A DNA stretch of 44,374 bases from Desulforhopalus sp. IMCC35007 (GTDB taxonomy: Bacteria; Desulfobacterota; Desulfobulbia; Desulfobulbales; Desulfocapsaceae): NCBI RefSeq assembly GCF_005116575.1, contig NZ_SWCN01000031.1, forward strand, positions 1 through 44,374. The letters are read 5' to 3'. The position numbers and the translations under genes were made by a program. Positions within the stretch are counted from its first letter, which is position 1. Each line of letters opens with the position of its first letter. The notes under the pieces are model-generated. The model saw only the letters and a list, made by a program, of their open reading frames with translations, did not search any database and was not told the origin of the DNA. This document shows, piece by piece, positions 24,955-34,900 of the stretch.

Positions 24955-27411
24955 ATGACACTACTTAACCTTCCTGATTACTCTCTAGAGAACTATACCC
25001 TTGCCAGCCTGCCGCGACTTGCTGAATTACGCACACTTTCGTTGAACAGCAAACCTGCAATCTGCATAGAACGAGCACGTTATATCACCCGCTTCCTGCG
25101 AAAACATGACAAGCCTGATGATGCACCAGAGGTCCGGCAGGCAAGAGCCGTACACTATTTCCTTCGGCATAAATCAGTCCAATTTTTTGATAAAAACCTG
25201 CTTGCAGGCTCGACCACCAGTAAACCACTGGGCGCTCCGCTTTTTCCTGAATTCTTTGCCCTCTATCTTTGGCCAGAATTGGATAGCGTCAGCACCAGAG
25301 AAAAAAATCCAATGACCCTTACAACGGCTGAAGCCGATGAACTCAATTTTGAGATTTTTCCTTTCTGGATGGACCGCAACGTCATTGAGCTTGCCCGGAC
25401 CCGGTTCGGCAATCCGAGATGCTTACAGTTGTTTGAAAATTTGAGTTTTTTCCTGGCTGGTAAAGCTGGTTGTATTTCCCATGCCGTCCCGCTCTACAAA
25501 CCTATGCTTGAGCAGGGGCTGGAAGGGCTCATACAAATTGCACAAACAAGAAAAAATCAGCTTGCAGCAGACAACAACCCTGAAACAAAACAGCAACAGG
25601 ACTTTTATGCTGCCATACAGATTGCCCTTGAAGGAATCATAATCTACGCCGAACATTTAGCCGAAGAGGCTGAAAATCTTGCTGAAATTTCAGACCAGCC
25701 TGAGATAAAAAATCATTTCGAAATGATAGCAAAAGTCTGTCGCCATGTCCCAGCAAAACCTGCAAGATCCTTTCGCGAGGCGGTTAATGCGATATGGATC
25801 TGTCAGGTAGGCATTCATGCAGAAAACATAAATATGGCCATGAGTCCCGGCAGACTCGACCAGATACTCTGGCCATATTATCAGCAAGATATAGCCAAAG
25901 GGGAACTCACTGTTGCCGAGGCTATCGAAATCCTTGGGTGCCTGTGGCTGAAACTATCCGATAACGTCACCATGGTTCCGGAAGCCTCTGAAGAAATGTT
26001 TGGCGGTGCCGGAACAGTTCCGGCCGTTACCCTTGGAGGCGTGGATAAAGAAGGCAGGGACTGCGTCAATGATCTTACCTATATTATGCTGAGGGTGACT
26101 GAACTCCTGAAAACCCGCGACCCAAATGTCAATGCCCGATACCATTACGAGGTAAACTCCCACCAATATTGCAGGCGCGTATCAGACGTTATCATCAACA
26201 CCAGGGCGGTGCCTGCATTTTTCAACGATGTGAAAAACATAGAGGCACTTATGGGTCAGGGTGAAACCCTTGAACATGCCAGGGACTATGCAATAATAGG
26301 TTGTGTAGAACTGGCCAGCAGCGGCCGGGACTACCCTGCATCGAGCTCTATCATGCTCAATCTTGTCGCTTGTATGGAAATGGCAATGTATCAGGGAAAA
26401 CGCCCCATCACAGAGGAGGAACAGATAGGCCCTGTCACCGCTTCGCCATCACAGATCAGCAGCTTTGAAGGGTTTTGGGAAATCTTTAAGAACCAGACCA
26501 GATGGCTCATTGACCAGGCGGTCCAGCTTAACGAAATGTTCGGTACCATCCACCAGCAGATGATGCCCTCCCCTCTTCTTTCTGCTTTTTTTGAAGGTCC
26601 GATGGAGAAGGGCCGTGATCTGATACAAGGTGGGGCAGTCTACAACTCCTCAGGTGCTACCCACATTGGCTTTGCCAACGTTGTAGATTCGCTGAATGCC
26701 ATTGAAGAGGTTGTATTTAATGAAAAGAAATACACACTTGAGGAACTTTTTACTGCAGTCAGAAACAATTTCAGCGGCAGCGATGGTGAAAAAATGCGGG
26801 TTTACCTGCAAAACCGTGCCCCGAAATACGGCACCGAACACCCCATTGCCAGGAAAAACGCCCGCAACCTCACCCGCTTTCTGTTTCAGACCTATCAGAG
26901 CTACACCAACTACCGAGGTGGAAAATACCGCCCTGCCTACTGGACCATGACAAATCACGCAGGCCTTGGGGCAATCAGCAGTGCCCTGCCGGATGGACGG
27001 CGTGCAAACGAGCTGCTTGCAAGCGGTATCACTCCGGTTTCTGGTGCGGCACCCGAACTCACAACCTGTCTCAATGCAGTCGCAGAACTCGGAGGGACTG
27101 AAATCCCCGGCTGCTGGGCCCTCAACATGAAATATACCCCAGAAGAAGATACAGATGCCATGGGCAAACGTTTTGCCCAAACCGTAGAGGCCTATTTTCG
27201 TTCGGGTGGGCAGCAGGTCCAGTTCAACCTTATGACCTATGAGATGCTGCTTGATGCCAAAAAACATCCAGAAAAATATCCTGAACTCATGGTTCGGGTT
27301 TCAGGCTACTCTGCCTACTTCAAGCATCTCAACGAACACATGAAAGATGAGCTGATACACCGTACCCAGTACAATCTTACAAACGGTCATGCCGTTGACT
27401 TCCCTGAGTAG
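24955..27411 (+). CDS. Glycyl radical enzyme of unassigned substrate
   Basis: The 818-aa protein is a PFL-family glycyl radical enzyme. The radical Gly is residue 784 in RVSGYSAYF, 34 residues from the C-terminus, and the thiyl Cys is Cys450 in IIGCVELASSGRD. Glu452 gives the Cys-x-Glu motif seen in eliminases (glycerol, propanediol, choline, isethionate, hydroxyproline enzymes) and in hydroxyphenylacetate decarboxylase; pyruvate formate-lyase has Cys-Cys instead and the alkyl/benzylsuccinate synthases lack the Glu. The usual GCVEP signature is replaced by GCVEL, followed by an unusual SSGRDYPASSS, so I do not assign a known substrate. GAGGAGG precedes ATG 24955. Its activase lies two genes downstream. 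The radical makes it oxygen-sensitive, implying anaerobic use. Confidence 0.93.
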   Translation: MTLLNLPDYSLENYTLASLPRLAELRTLSLNSKPAICIERARYITRFLRKHDKPDDAPEVRQARAVHYFLRHKSVQFFDKNLLAGSTTSKPLGAPLFPEFFALYLWPELDSVSTREKNPMTLTTAEADELNFEIFPFWMDRNVIELARTRFGNPRCLQLFENLSFFLAGKAGCISHAVPLYKPMLEQGLEGLIQIAQTRKNQLAADNNPETKQQQDFYAAIQIALEGIIIYAEHLAEEAENLAEISDQPEIKNHFEMIAKVCRHVPAKPARSFREAVNAIWICQVGIHAENINMAMSPGRLDQILWPYYQQDIAKGELTVAEAIEILGCLWLKLSDNVTMVPEASEEMFGGAGTVPAVTLGGVDKEGRDCVNDLTYIMLRVTELLKTRDPNVNARYHYEVNSHQYCRRVSDVIINTRAVPAFFNDVKNIEALMGQGETLEHARDYAIIGCVELASSGRDYPASSSIMLNLVACMEMAMYQGKRPITEEEQIGPVTASPSQISSFEGFWEIFKNQTRWLIDQAVQLNEMFGTIHQQMMPSPLLSAFFEGPMEKGRDLIQGGAVYNSSGATHIGFANVVDSLNAIEEVVFNEKKYTLEELFTAVRNNFSGSDGEKMRVYLQNRAPKYGTEHPIARKNARNLTRFLFQTYQSYTNYRGGKYRPAYWTMTNHAGLGAISSALPDGRRANELLASGITPVSGAAPELTTCLNAVAELGGTEIPGCWALNMKYTPEEDTDAMGKRFAQTVEAYFRSGGQQVQFNLMTYEMLLDAKKHPEKYPELMVRVSGYSAYFKHLNEHMKDELIHRTQYNLTNGHAVDFPE

Positions 27412-27429
27412 CAGATAAAGGAGCTTACA

Positions 27430-27870
27430 ATGATCGAACTGATCCAAGAGCAGGTTTACCAGGGACTTTGGCGGCAATTAAACAACTGCATCGAATCAGA
27501 AGTTGCGGAAGAATTCCTCCAGACCCTGCTTACTCTGATGAAAATCATGTTTGTAATTCAGCCCGATTACAGACGCAATATCGTCAATTTTAATGGCCGA
27601 TACCAGTTTGCAAGCAAAGATGGTGAGGTAACAGTAGCTGCTATTTTTGGGAAAAACCGCATGAAAGTCGTTGAAGGGACAATTAAGGATCCCAACATCA
27701 CTGTCACCTTTCGCAGCGGCAAAGCCCTGCTGAACTTTTTACTCTCACCAAAACAGGATATCCTTATCTCCATGCTCAACCGTGAGATCCAGACCAATGG
27801 GAACTTAAATTATATTTCCAAATTTGGCTATATGAGCAAACGCTTACTCCAGCTCATGCCCAGGTTATGA
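27430..27870 (+). CDS. SCP2-like lipid-binding-type protein
   Basis: The 146-aa protein has a helical N-terminus and an SCP-2 sterol-carrier-like alpha/beta domain (about 45-146: GRYQFASKDGEVTVAAIFG, IKDPNITVTFRSGKALLNFL, NREIQTNGNLNYISKFGYM). Members of the fold hold hydrophobic ligands. It sits 18 bp after the glycyl radical enzyme and its stop overlaps the activase start by 4 nt (ATGA), which ties it firmly to that enzyme. A hydrophobic substrate or a structural helper role are both possible. Confidence 0.7.
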   Translation: MIELIQEQVYQGLWRQLNNCIESEVAEEFLQTLLTLMKIMFVIQPDYRRNIVNFNGRYQFASKDGEVTVAAIFGKNRMKVVEGTIKDPNITVTFRSGKALLNFLLSPKQDILISMLNREIQTNGNLNYISKFGYMSKRLLQLMPRL

Positions 27871-28772
27871 CAACTGCAATAATCGGCAGCATTGGCCGCT
27901 ATTCAATTCATGACGGCCCGGGAATTCGGACCACTCTTTTTTTCAAAGGGTGTCCCCTGTCCTGTCTCTGGTGTCACAACCCTGAATTTCAGGAGCACTA
28001 CCCGGAGATTTCGTTTAATAAAAAATCTTGTATCGGTTGCGGAGACTGCGCCGCTGCCTGTCCCGTAGACGCTATCACCGTTGAAAGCATCGCGCGTATT
28101 GACCTTTCTCTTTGCACGTACTGCATGGCTTGCATTGAGGTCTGTCCATCAAAAGCTCTGCAAAAAGTGGGTGTGGAATACCATCTTGACGAGCTAATGG
28201 AAATACTTCTGCGTGACCAGAATTATTACCTGACTTCAGGGGGTGGGGTGACGCTTAGTGGCGGAGAACCCACCAGCCAAATGGATTTTTCACTCGAATT
28301 AACACTGAGCCTGCACAAAAAAAAGATCCATACAGCCATAGAGACCTGCGGGTTTTTTAATTGGAACGACAAAGCTCGACAATTGTTTGAGACCCTTGAT
28401 CTGATTTACTTCGATGTAAAAAGAGTTGATTCAAAAGAACACATACGGTGCACCGGTCAGGATAACAGTCTAATCATTGAGAACCTGCAGCGACTCACAG
28501 GTTTATACAAAGAGAAGCTCATTGTCTCCATCCCAATTATTCCAACATACACGGCAACCACGACAAATCTTAGACAAATAGCTGAGCTGCTTGAGGAGAC
28601 AGGTGTAACCCGGGCTCGGCTTCTGCCGTACCATCCCTTTGGTCTGCATAGTCAGATGATCACCAGAAAGCCAGCATCACAACCACAATTACCAGACAAA
28701 CCTATGAACCATAAGGAGCTACGCCAATGGCAGAATCTACTTGAAGGATACAGTTTTGAGGTAATAAACTGA
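27867..28772 (+). CDS. Glycyl radical enzyme activating enzyme (radical SAM)
   Basis: The 301-aa activase installs the glycyl radical on the enzyme encoded upstream, using SAM and a reduced [4Fe-4S] cluster. The radical-SAM motif CxxxCxxC is CPLSCLWC near residue 31. An inserted ferredoxin-like domain (about 50-105) carries two cluster motifs, CIGCGDCAAACP and CTYCMACIEVCP, as in activases of glycerol dehydratase and related eliminases but not PflA. The SAM-binding GGE motif is SGGEPTSQ. The start ATG overlaps the stop of the SCP2-like gene. Confidence 0.95.
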   Translation: MTTAIIGSIGRYSIHDGPGIRTTLFFKGCPLSCLWCHNPEFQEHYPEISFNKKSCIGCGDCAAACPVDAITVESIARIDLSLCTYCMACIEVCPSKALQKVGVEYHLDELMEILLRDQNYYLTSGGGVTLSGGEPTSQMDFSLELTLSLHKKKIHTAIETCGFFNWNDKARQLFETLDLIYFDVKRVDSKEHIRCTGQDNSLIIENLQRLTGLYKEKLIVSIPIIPTYTATTTNLRQIAELLEETGVTRARLLPYHPFGLHSQMITRKPASQPQLPDKPMNHKELRQWQNLLEGYSFEVIN

Positions 28773-28781
28773 GGAATTTTC

Positions 28782-28829
28782 ATGAATAATCATCAGGTTT
28801 TTTGGCAGGCCAATACAAAGATATCATAA
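28782..28829 (+). CDS. Possible 15-residue leader peptide
   Basis: ATG 28782, preceded by GAGGAA about seven bases upstream, reads MNNHQVFWQANTKIS then TAA. The stop lies 11 bp before the next gene's ATG, whose own Shine-Dalgarno sequence (agaggg) overlaps the stop. It could serve translational coupling or be chance. Confidence 0.25.
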   Translation: MNNHQVFWQANTKIS

Positions 28830-28840
28830 GAGGGCTAAAC

Positions 28841-29827
28841 ATGGATACTGAATTTCATTATTACATTACTGGAATTATCGCCCACGCTGCAGGTTTCAGC
28901 CAGAAAGACGCCACCAGGATTGCATGGGCCAGTGAATTTACCGATGAAAACGATGAGGTTGTCCGGGTTCAGAACCGGAACAATGACGAGATATATGAAA
29001 ACTATATCTCGCAAACAATGAATATCCTGAAACCAAAACATACATTGATGAGGATATACCCAATTTTCCATTTTGTTCCAGGCGAACCCAACGACCCGAA
29101 TGCCAGGAGAAGAGATGGGAAAATGCATATACTCAACACCACACCCGATAATGGCCTGGCTGGTCTGCTTTTCGATGAAGCTCTCAACAATTCTTCAGAA
29201 ACCAGGTTGTACAGAATCGGCATTGCAACCCATGCCTATGCTGATACCTGGGCCCATCAGAATTTTGTTGGCTGGTATGATTATTTCAACAATATTGCTC
29301 TGGACCCAAAACCAGACATCGGACACGCTGATGCAGAACACCATCCCGACTGGATCGCTCACCGCTGGGATGACAACCGACTGGTTGATGGTCAGGTTGA
29401 CAATACCAGGCGTTTTCTTCAGGCAGCAGAATGTATCTACCAACGGTATCGCAACCACTTGCAGACCAAAGCTATTGCGGCCAATCTTTCCTGGAGTGAA
29501 TTACAATCAGATCTCTATGGTGCCATGGGTGGTACCACCTACTCCGGCTGCAAAAACATAAACGAGAAGATACGCCTGCAAGCCTACAAAAAACTCGCCC
29601 CCTGGTTAAAAAATTTCAATAAAAATAGTTGGAAACAAGAGGCCATGCAAGGCAGCATTCTTGAATTACTTACCGACAACTGCTGGTATGCATGGAGGGA
29701 GGACGTCGATTATGAGAAGACTAACTGGTACTGTTTTCAGGAAGCGGTAAAAGAACATCAGGCCACGGCAATGAAACACCTTGAACCAACTTTTTCACAA
29801 ATGGGAATCGATCTTCATATTGTCTAA
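28841..29827 (+). CDS. DUF6765-like protein, putative metal-dependent hydrolase fold
   Basis: The 328-aa protein opens with DTEFHYYITGIIAHAAGFS and has IAWASEFTDEND, followed by ATHAYADTWAHQNFVG and IGHADAEHHPDWIAHRWDDN. The pattern of His and Asp residues (HYY, HAYADTWAHQ, HADAEHHPD) resembles the metal-binding core of bacterial zinc-dependent phospholipase C/S1-P1-type proteins and matches my memory of the DUF6765 family, which has no proven function. There is no signal peptide, so it is cytosolic. ATG 28841 follows AGAGGG. Last gene of the glycyl-radical cluster; with the SCP2-like protein it hints at a lipid-like substrate, an inference. Confidence 0.7.
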   Translation: MDTEFHYYITGIIAHAAGFSQKDATRIAWASEFTDENDEVVRVQNRNNDEIYENYISQTMNILKPKHTLMRIYPIFHFVPGEPNDPNARRRDGKMHILNTTPDNGLAGLLFDEALNNSSETRLYRIGIATHAYADTWAHQNFVGWYDYFNNIALDPKPDIGHADAEHHPDWIAHRWDDNRLVDGQVDNTRRFLQAAECIYQRYRNHLQTKAIAANLSWSELQSDLYGAMGGTTYSGCKNINEKIRLQAYKKLAPWLKNFNKNSWKQEAMQGSILELLTDNCWYAWREDVDYEKTNWYCFQEAVKEHQATAMKHLEPTFSQMGIDLHIV

Positions 29828-29838
29828 TAAGGGCTGTC

Positions 29839-29862
29839 GTCCCCTCCCACTCCAGAGGGGAC
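29839..29862. repeat. Hairpin between convergent genes
   Basis: gtcccctc (29839-29846) and gaggggac (29855-29862) form a perfect 8-bp stem with an 8-nt loop right after the DUF6765-like gene. No T-run follows on the plus strand (A-rich instead), so termination here would not be of the standard intrinsic type. Confidence 0.55.
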
Positions 29863-29945
29863 AAAAATAATAAGGCATACCATCAAGTTGGATTTTATCT
29901 GTAAAAGCTGCGATCAGGATAACACCTTCAAGAACTTTGGTACTG

Positions 29946-31013
29946 TCAAACAGGCAGGGTAAACCAGATATGGGTTTCTTCGGGCCGACTCTCTGCACCA
30001 ACCTGACCGCCATGGGCTTCTATGAGTTCTCTGGTTATGGCAAGACCGATGCCTGCACCTCCCGCATCCCTTGATCGGGAGCGATCCGCCCGGAAGAACC
30101 TCTCAAAAACATAGGGGAGGTCTTCTTTTAATATCCCCGGGCCACTGTTTTGAAAGTCCACCTTGATCCCTGAGTTAACCGCTGCAACAGATATTGTTAC
30201 CTGGCCACCAGCAGGAGTGTATTTCCAACAGTTCTCCGTCATATTTCTAAGAGCCTGCAGCACTTTATCCGGGTCCGCCGCCACCATCACATCCCTTGCA
30301 TGATCTGAAATAAACACCCCGATATTTTTTGCTCTGAAATTTGGTTCCTGCAATTCCACCATCTGCTGCACAAGCTCTCCAAGGTTCAGTTTTTCCCGTT
30401 TCAAATAGGCTCTCGCCGCATCTGCCCTGGCGAGTTGCTGAAGATTTTCGACCAGATGAACAAGCCGCAGATTTTCCTGCTGCAACATCTGAAAGGTCTC
30501 TGTTGTGGGGGGAATGATACCGTCGTGCAGGGCCTCGAGATATCCGCGGAGATTGGTGAGCGGGGTACGCAACTCATGGGCAACATCGGCCACCATATTT
30601 TTCCTCAACTGCTCAATCTGCTCCAGACTGTCTGCCATTTTATTAAAGGCAACCGCAAGCTCGCCCACCTCATCATTTGTTTTGACTTTCGTCCTTAAAC
30701 TAAAATTTCCAGCGGCAACTTCCTTGGTGATTGCCGTCATCTGGGAAAGCGGCCGCAGCACTCTTCGAGTAAGAAGGTAGCTGAGCACAATCGCGAGGCC
30801 CAAGGCGGCAAGACTTGCCCAGACCAGGTAATAATGAATCGACGTGAGAAACATCTGATGGATCTCATCCGGTGAGACATCATAGGTTTCCATGAGCGCC
30901 ATGAAATAGTTGGCGGCAAGCTTATCGACGGCAAACCAGACAATGAGAAAAATGACCCCAATAACGGGGAGAATATTGGTCAGGAGCAGTTTCCAGAGCA
31001 GCCGGTTTTTCAT
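29946..31013 (-). CDS. Sensor histidine kinase (HAMP-HisKA-HATPase)
   Basis: The 355-aa inner-membrane kinase has TM1 (about 7-29), a short periplasmic loop of about 45 residues, TM2 (about 76-97), a HAMP linker, HisKA with the phospho-acceptor in VADVAHELRTPLTNLRG, and HATPase_c with MTENCWKYTPAG, FQNSGPGI, FERFFRADRSRSRDAGGAGIGLAI. It is BaeS/CpxA-like in layout. I place the start at ATG 31013, four bases after the response-regulator stop and behind GAGGA; a frame extending to 31166 would overlap the regulator by about 150 bp. Operon with the regulator. Confidence 0.92.
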   Translation of the reverse strand: MKNRLLWKLLLTNILPVIGVIFLIVWFAVDKLAANYFMALMETYDVSPDEIHQMFLTSIHYYLVWASLAALGLAIVLSYLLTRRVLRPLSQMTAITKEVAAGNFSLRTKVKTNDEVGELAVAFNKMADSLEQIEQLRKNMVADVAHELRTPLTNLRGYLEALHDGIIPPTTETFQMLQQENLRLVHLVENLQQLARADAARAYLKREKLNLGELVQQMVELQEPNFRAKNIGVFISDHARDVMVAADPDKVLQALRNMTENCWKYTPAGGQVTISVAAVNSGIKVDFQNSGPGILKEDLPYVFERFFRADRSRSRDAGGAGIGLAITRELIEAHGGQVGAESRPEETHIWFTLPV

Positions 31014-31017
31014 CCAA

Positions 31018-31722
31018 TCAGTCCTCGCTGCCATCTGCAAAGCTATAACCAAAACCCCGAACCGTAATGATGTATTGTGGCTTTGATGGGTTTTCTTCAA
31101 TTTTTTGCCGTATCTTACCCACATGCACATCAATAACCCGTTCAACCACCGTCTCCCCATGCTCATAAAAACGGGCCAGCAACCGTTCTCTTGAAAAGAC
31201 CTGGCCGGGCGAACGCATCAGGATATGTAGAAGCTTATATTCAGAGGTTGTGAGATTTATATTTTTCCCCGCAAGGGTCACCTTGAATTTACCGGGATCA
31301 AGCACCAGGTCTTTATGGCAGAACACCTTATCACGAGCCGGAAGCCTGGGTTGAGTGCGACGCAGGATAGCTTTGACCCGTTCCACCAGTTCCCTTGGAC
31401 TAAAAGGTTTCACCACATAGTCATCCGCCCCTAATGAGAGACCAAGAATTCTGTCTATCTCTTCTTCACGGGCAGTCAGCATGAGGATAGGAACATCAGA
31501 GAACTTTCGGAGTTCCCGGCATATCTCCCAGCCGTCGACCTTGGGCAGCATCACATCCAGTATGACAAACCCAGGTTTTTTAAGGCGCGCAAGCGTCAGT
31601 GCGTGCTCACCATCATAGGCTGCAATTGTGGAAAAACCTTCTTTTTCAAGATAGGTTGTAACCAGTTTCGAGGTGTTCTTATCATCCTCAACAATCAGGA
31701 TTGGACGTTCCAGCATCGCCAA
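31018..31722 (-). CDS. OmpR-family response regulator
   Basis: The 234-aa regulator has a receiver (about 7-120; acidic VEDD, phospho-acceptor Asp in VILDVMLPKVDG, Thr in LMLTAREE, Lys in VVKPFSPREL) and an OmpR/PhoB winged helix (about 135-232; LTTSEYKLLHILMRSPGQVF, ERVIDVHVGKIRQKIEENP, TVRGFGYSF). I use TTG 31722, as AAAGGAG lies six bases before it; ATG 31716 is the alternative. The tandem gttacatgttacat at 31751-31764 just upstream may be an autoregulatory site. Being OmpR/CpxR-like, it is also a candidate for the phased array in front of the Met-rich/msrAB operon, though nothing links them directly. Confidence 0.93.
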   Translation of the reverse strand: MAMLERPILIVEDDKNTSKLVTTYLEKEGFSTIAAYDGEHALTLARLKKPGFVILDVMLPKVDGWEICRELRKFSDVPILMLTAREEEIDRILGLSLGADDYVVKPFSPRELVERVKAILRRTQPRLPARDKVFCHKDLVLDPGKFKVTLAGKNINLTTSEYKLLHILMRSPGQVFSRERLLARFYEHGETVVERVIDVHVGKIRQKIEENPSKPQYIITVRGFGYSFADGSED

Positions 31723-31750
31723 GTCAGGCTCCTTTACTGAGGTTGTCTAC

Positions 31751-31764
31751 GTTACATGTTACAT
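31751..31764. promoter_or_regulatory. Tandem gttacat motif in the divergent two-component/AsmA region
   Basis: Two abutting gttacat copies lie 29 bp upstream of the response-regulator start. A second symmetric element, gtaaaattctttac (31814-31827 approximately), occurs in the same 228-bp divergent region. Either may bind the regulator. Confidence 0.35.
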
Positions 31765-31950
31765 TTTCCTAGCAAAAAGACTATATTAAGCCCAAATATT
31801 GAAGTAAAATTCTTTACCTTCATAAATTTATAACCATCTTATCACAACAGGACGGTATCCTTTTCAAATAACAATCTTTCTTTTTAGCATCCACCTGCAT
31901 GCGAAAACGATGCTAACACGCCGACAACGTACCCTGAGGAGCTAAAGACG

Positions 31951-34900
31951 ATGGCACAATCAAAAAAAGTTCTGCTACAATCCCCTCTGCTTAAAATTGG
32001 CCTGGGAGTTCTGTTTCTCCTCCTGCTCGGTCTGGTTTTTCTACCACAAATCTGCTCAACTTCCTGGGTGAATAATCAGGTTAAAAACCTTATCAACACA
32101 AGAATCCCAGGTAACCTCAACTTTTCTCAGCTGACCCTCTCCTGGCTCAAAGGCGTACAGATTGGTGAAGTGAAATATGAGGATCCTGCCCAGGGAGTCA
32201 ATTTTACAGCCGATACAATTACCACAAGTAAAGGCTTGCTGGCCCTTGCCACAGATTATACAGATGTCGGAATAGTTGATATCAAAAGGCCTCAAGCCAC
32301 AATAATCTTACCAACGGACAAAAAAACCACTACAGCGGACACGGCCTCGACAGAAGTGGTAAAAGAAACAATAGAGCTTGAACAGGCGGGCGACCAGAAA
32401 ACGAAAGACAGCCAGAGTTCCACTGTGCTTCTGCCACCCGTCAATGCTGAGCTTAATATTACTGATGGAAGCCTGCTTACCATCGGCCAGGATAACCTTA
32501 AAAAAACAGTCGTCAAAGACCTGAATCTGCTGATTAAGATCAATGGCGACACCAAAATAATCGATTACCAGCTCAGTTTTCAGGATGATCCCGGAACAGG
32601 CCGGATCACAGGTGAAGGTCATGTTCTGCTGCCCCAGGAACTCGCCGAGTCCTTGGATGCTCTCCAGTCAAAGGCAGATCTCAAAATTGAAAACTGGCAG
32701 ATAGAAGACCTGCTCGCCATTGCAGCCAAACAGGCAAATATTCCAAACGGAAAAGGCACCATCAATGGACTTTTTCAGATTTCTGGTAAAGGGACGTCTT
32801 CAATTGGCCTAACCGGAAACCTTGCTGTCCGGGATTTATCTCTGCAGGATGGTCCCCTCAAGTCAGACACACCGTCAATAGATCGCATAAATGTCGATGT
32901 AACCGTACAAAAAAACCAGGACATCCTAACAATAGAAAAATTACAGTTTCAATCTCCACTGTTGAATGGCTCGGTCACAGGAAGCTTGGTAGGAGAGAAG
33001 GTTCAGACTATCAAAGCCCAGGCTCAGGTAAATGGTGCCGAGCTACTTTCTCAATTCCCGGCAACCCTCAACCTCAAAAAAGGAGTGAGCCTCTCTGAGG
33101 GAATGATAGATCTAACAGCAGATCTTTCTACTGAAGGCACGTCCACCATATTTCTGGCAAACGCCAACCTTAAACGACTGGCCGGGATCGCGGAACAGAA
33201 AAAGATCACCTGGGACAAACCTGTGAAAATTACCGTTCAAGGCAGGCAGAGCCCCGACACCCTTAGCCTTGATATGCTCAACGTCGATTCATCCTTTCTG
33301 CAGGCAAGTGGTAGTGGAGACAGCCAAAACATCAAGCTTCATCTTTTTTCAGATATCGGAACAGCACTCAGTGAATTTGAAAAATTTATCGATCTGGACG
33401 GGTGGGCGCCTGCTGGTAAATTAGCCATTGACGTAAATGTGACAGATGCGGGTAAAGAAAAGCGTGCGGTAACAGCAGATATCAAAGTGGATAACTTCAA
33501 ACTGAGCCACAATGGAGTAGTCCTGAGCCCGGTTGCCCCCCTCACCACCAGGATTACAAGTGAAGTGCAGCTCGATCCTAAGATGAAGCCCACCTCCCTG
33601 TTTAACAGTACAATTGATTTTTCTTCCTGGCAGGGCAACGGAACTATTGCAGTGGAAAACATTCGTCTTAAAACAGCTCAAACGCCAGGCGCTGTTACCG
33701 CAGGGCAACTCAAAGGCAGCTTTGACTTTGAGCGTATCACAACCCTGCTCCACGCCCTTGACTCACTCCCTGCAGAGCAAAGGCTTGCAGGAGCACTTGA
33801 TCTTTCCATCAATATAGATGGCGAGCTGGAAAAACCAGCCATAGCCCTCACGGCTGATATCCATCCCCTGACCTTTCACAATGGAGAGAAGACAATAACC
33901 GAAGAAAATGTCCAATTCGAACTGGAAGTTTTGGCTGATCTGGTTGCAAAAAACTACACCATCAAAAATTTCAAACTCAATTCCAAGCCACTGATCCTAG
34001 AAACCAGCGCGACCCTTCTGCCAGAAAACAAGGAGCAGATGATCTCCGCTAAAGGCACTACGAGCCTTGATCTCGCTTTGATCGGCGAGATTTTGAATTC
34101 TTTTGCAGAGCTTAAACTGACCATGGGTGGCGTCTCCAATACCCCATTTGATCTGCAGGCACGTACAACAGCAGGGAAGTGGGTAGAGATACCAAAACAC
34201 AGTATTTTTGCGACCGCATTAAAAGCCGATACCATCAGAGGATATGGACTCGATATTCAGTCGCTCAGTCTGCCGCTGCAACTGAAAGACGCGCTTGCAA
34301 CAATAGATATGAAGGCCACGGTCAACAAAGGGGCACTCACGGTCAAACCTGCCATTGATTTTACAGGAACCTCCCCCGTTATCACCCTGCCGGAAAACAG
34401 TATGATTCTGGATAAAGTCGGCCTCACGGGAGAAATGTCCAACGATCTGCTGGCCAAAGTCCACCCGTTATTCAAAGGTGCCTCGGTGGCCCTTGGAACC
34501 ATCAATCTGGAAATGGAGCATCTCAAAGTACCCACCGACAAGAAGCTGCAAAAAGATATTACCTTTCAAGGAACCTTCACCTTTAATGATGTGAAGCTGC
34601 AGGCCGGAACTCTACTCACCCCACTTCTTGCTGTCATGAAGGTTGACGAAAATGAAATACGACTCTCCGACACACCGATGACCTTTGTCGGAAAAGATGA
34701 ACGTATTACCTGCTCACCCCTTGAAGCTGTCATCAACGAACATTCTCTTATCATGGAAGGCTCAATCGGCTTTGATCAGAGTCTGGACTATACTGCAAAG
34801 ATCCCAATTACCCGAAAGATGGTCGGCGGAGATGTATACAAATATCTGGAAGGTACTTCTATCACTGTTCCGATAACAGGCACTGTTTCAAAGCCCTCAG

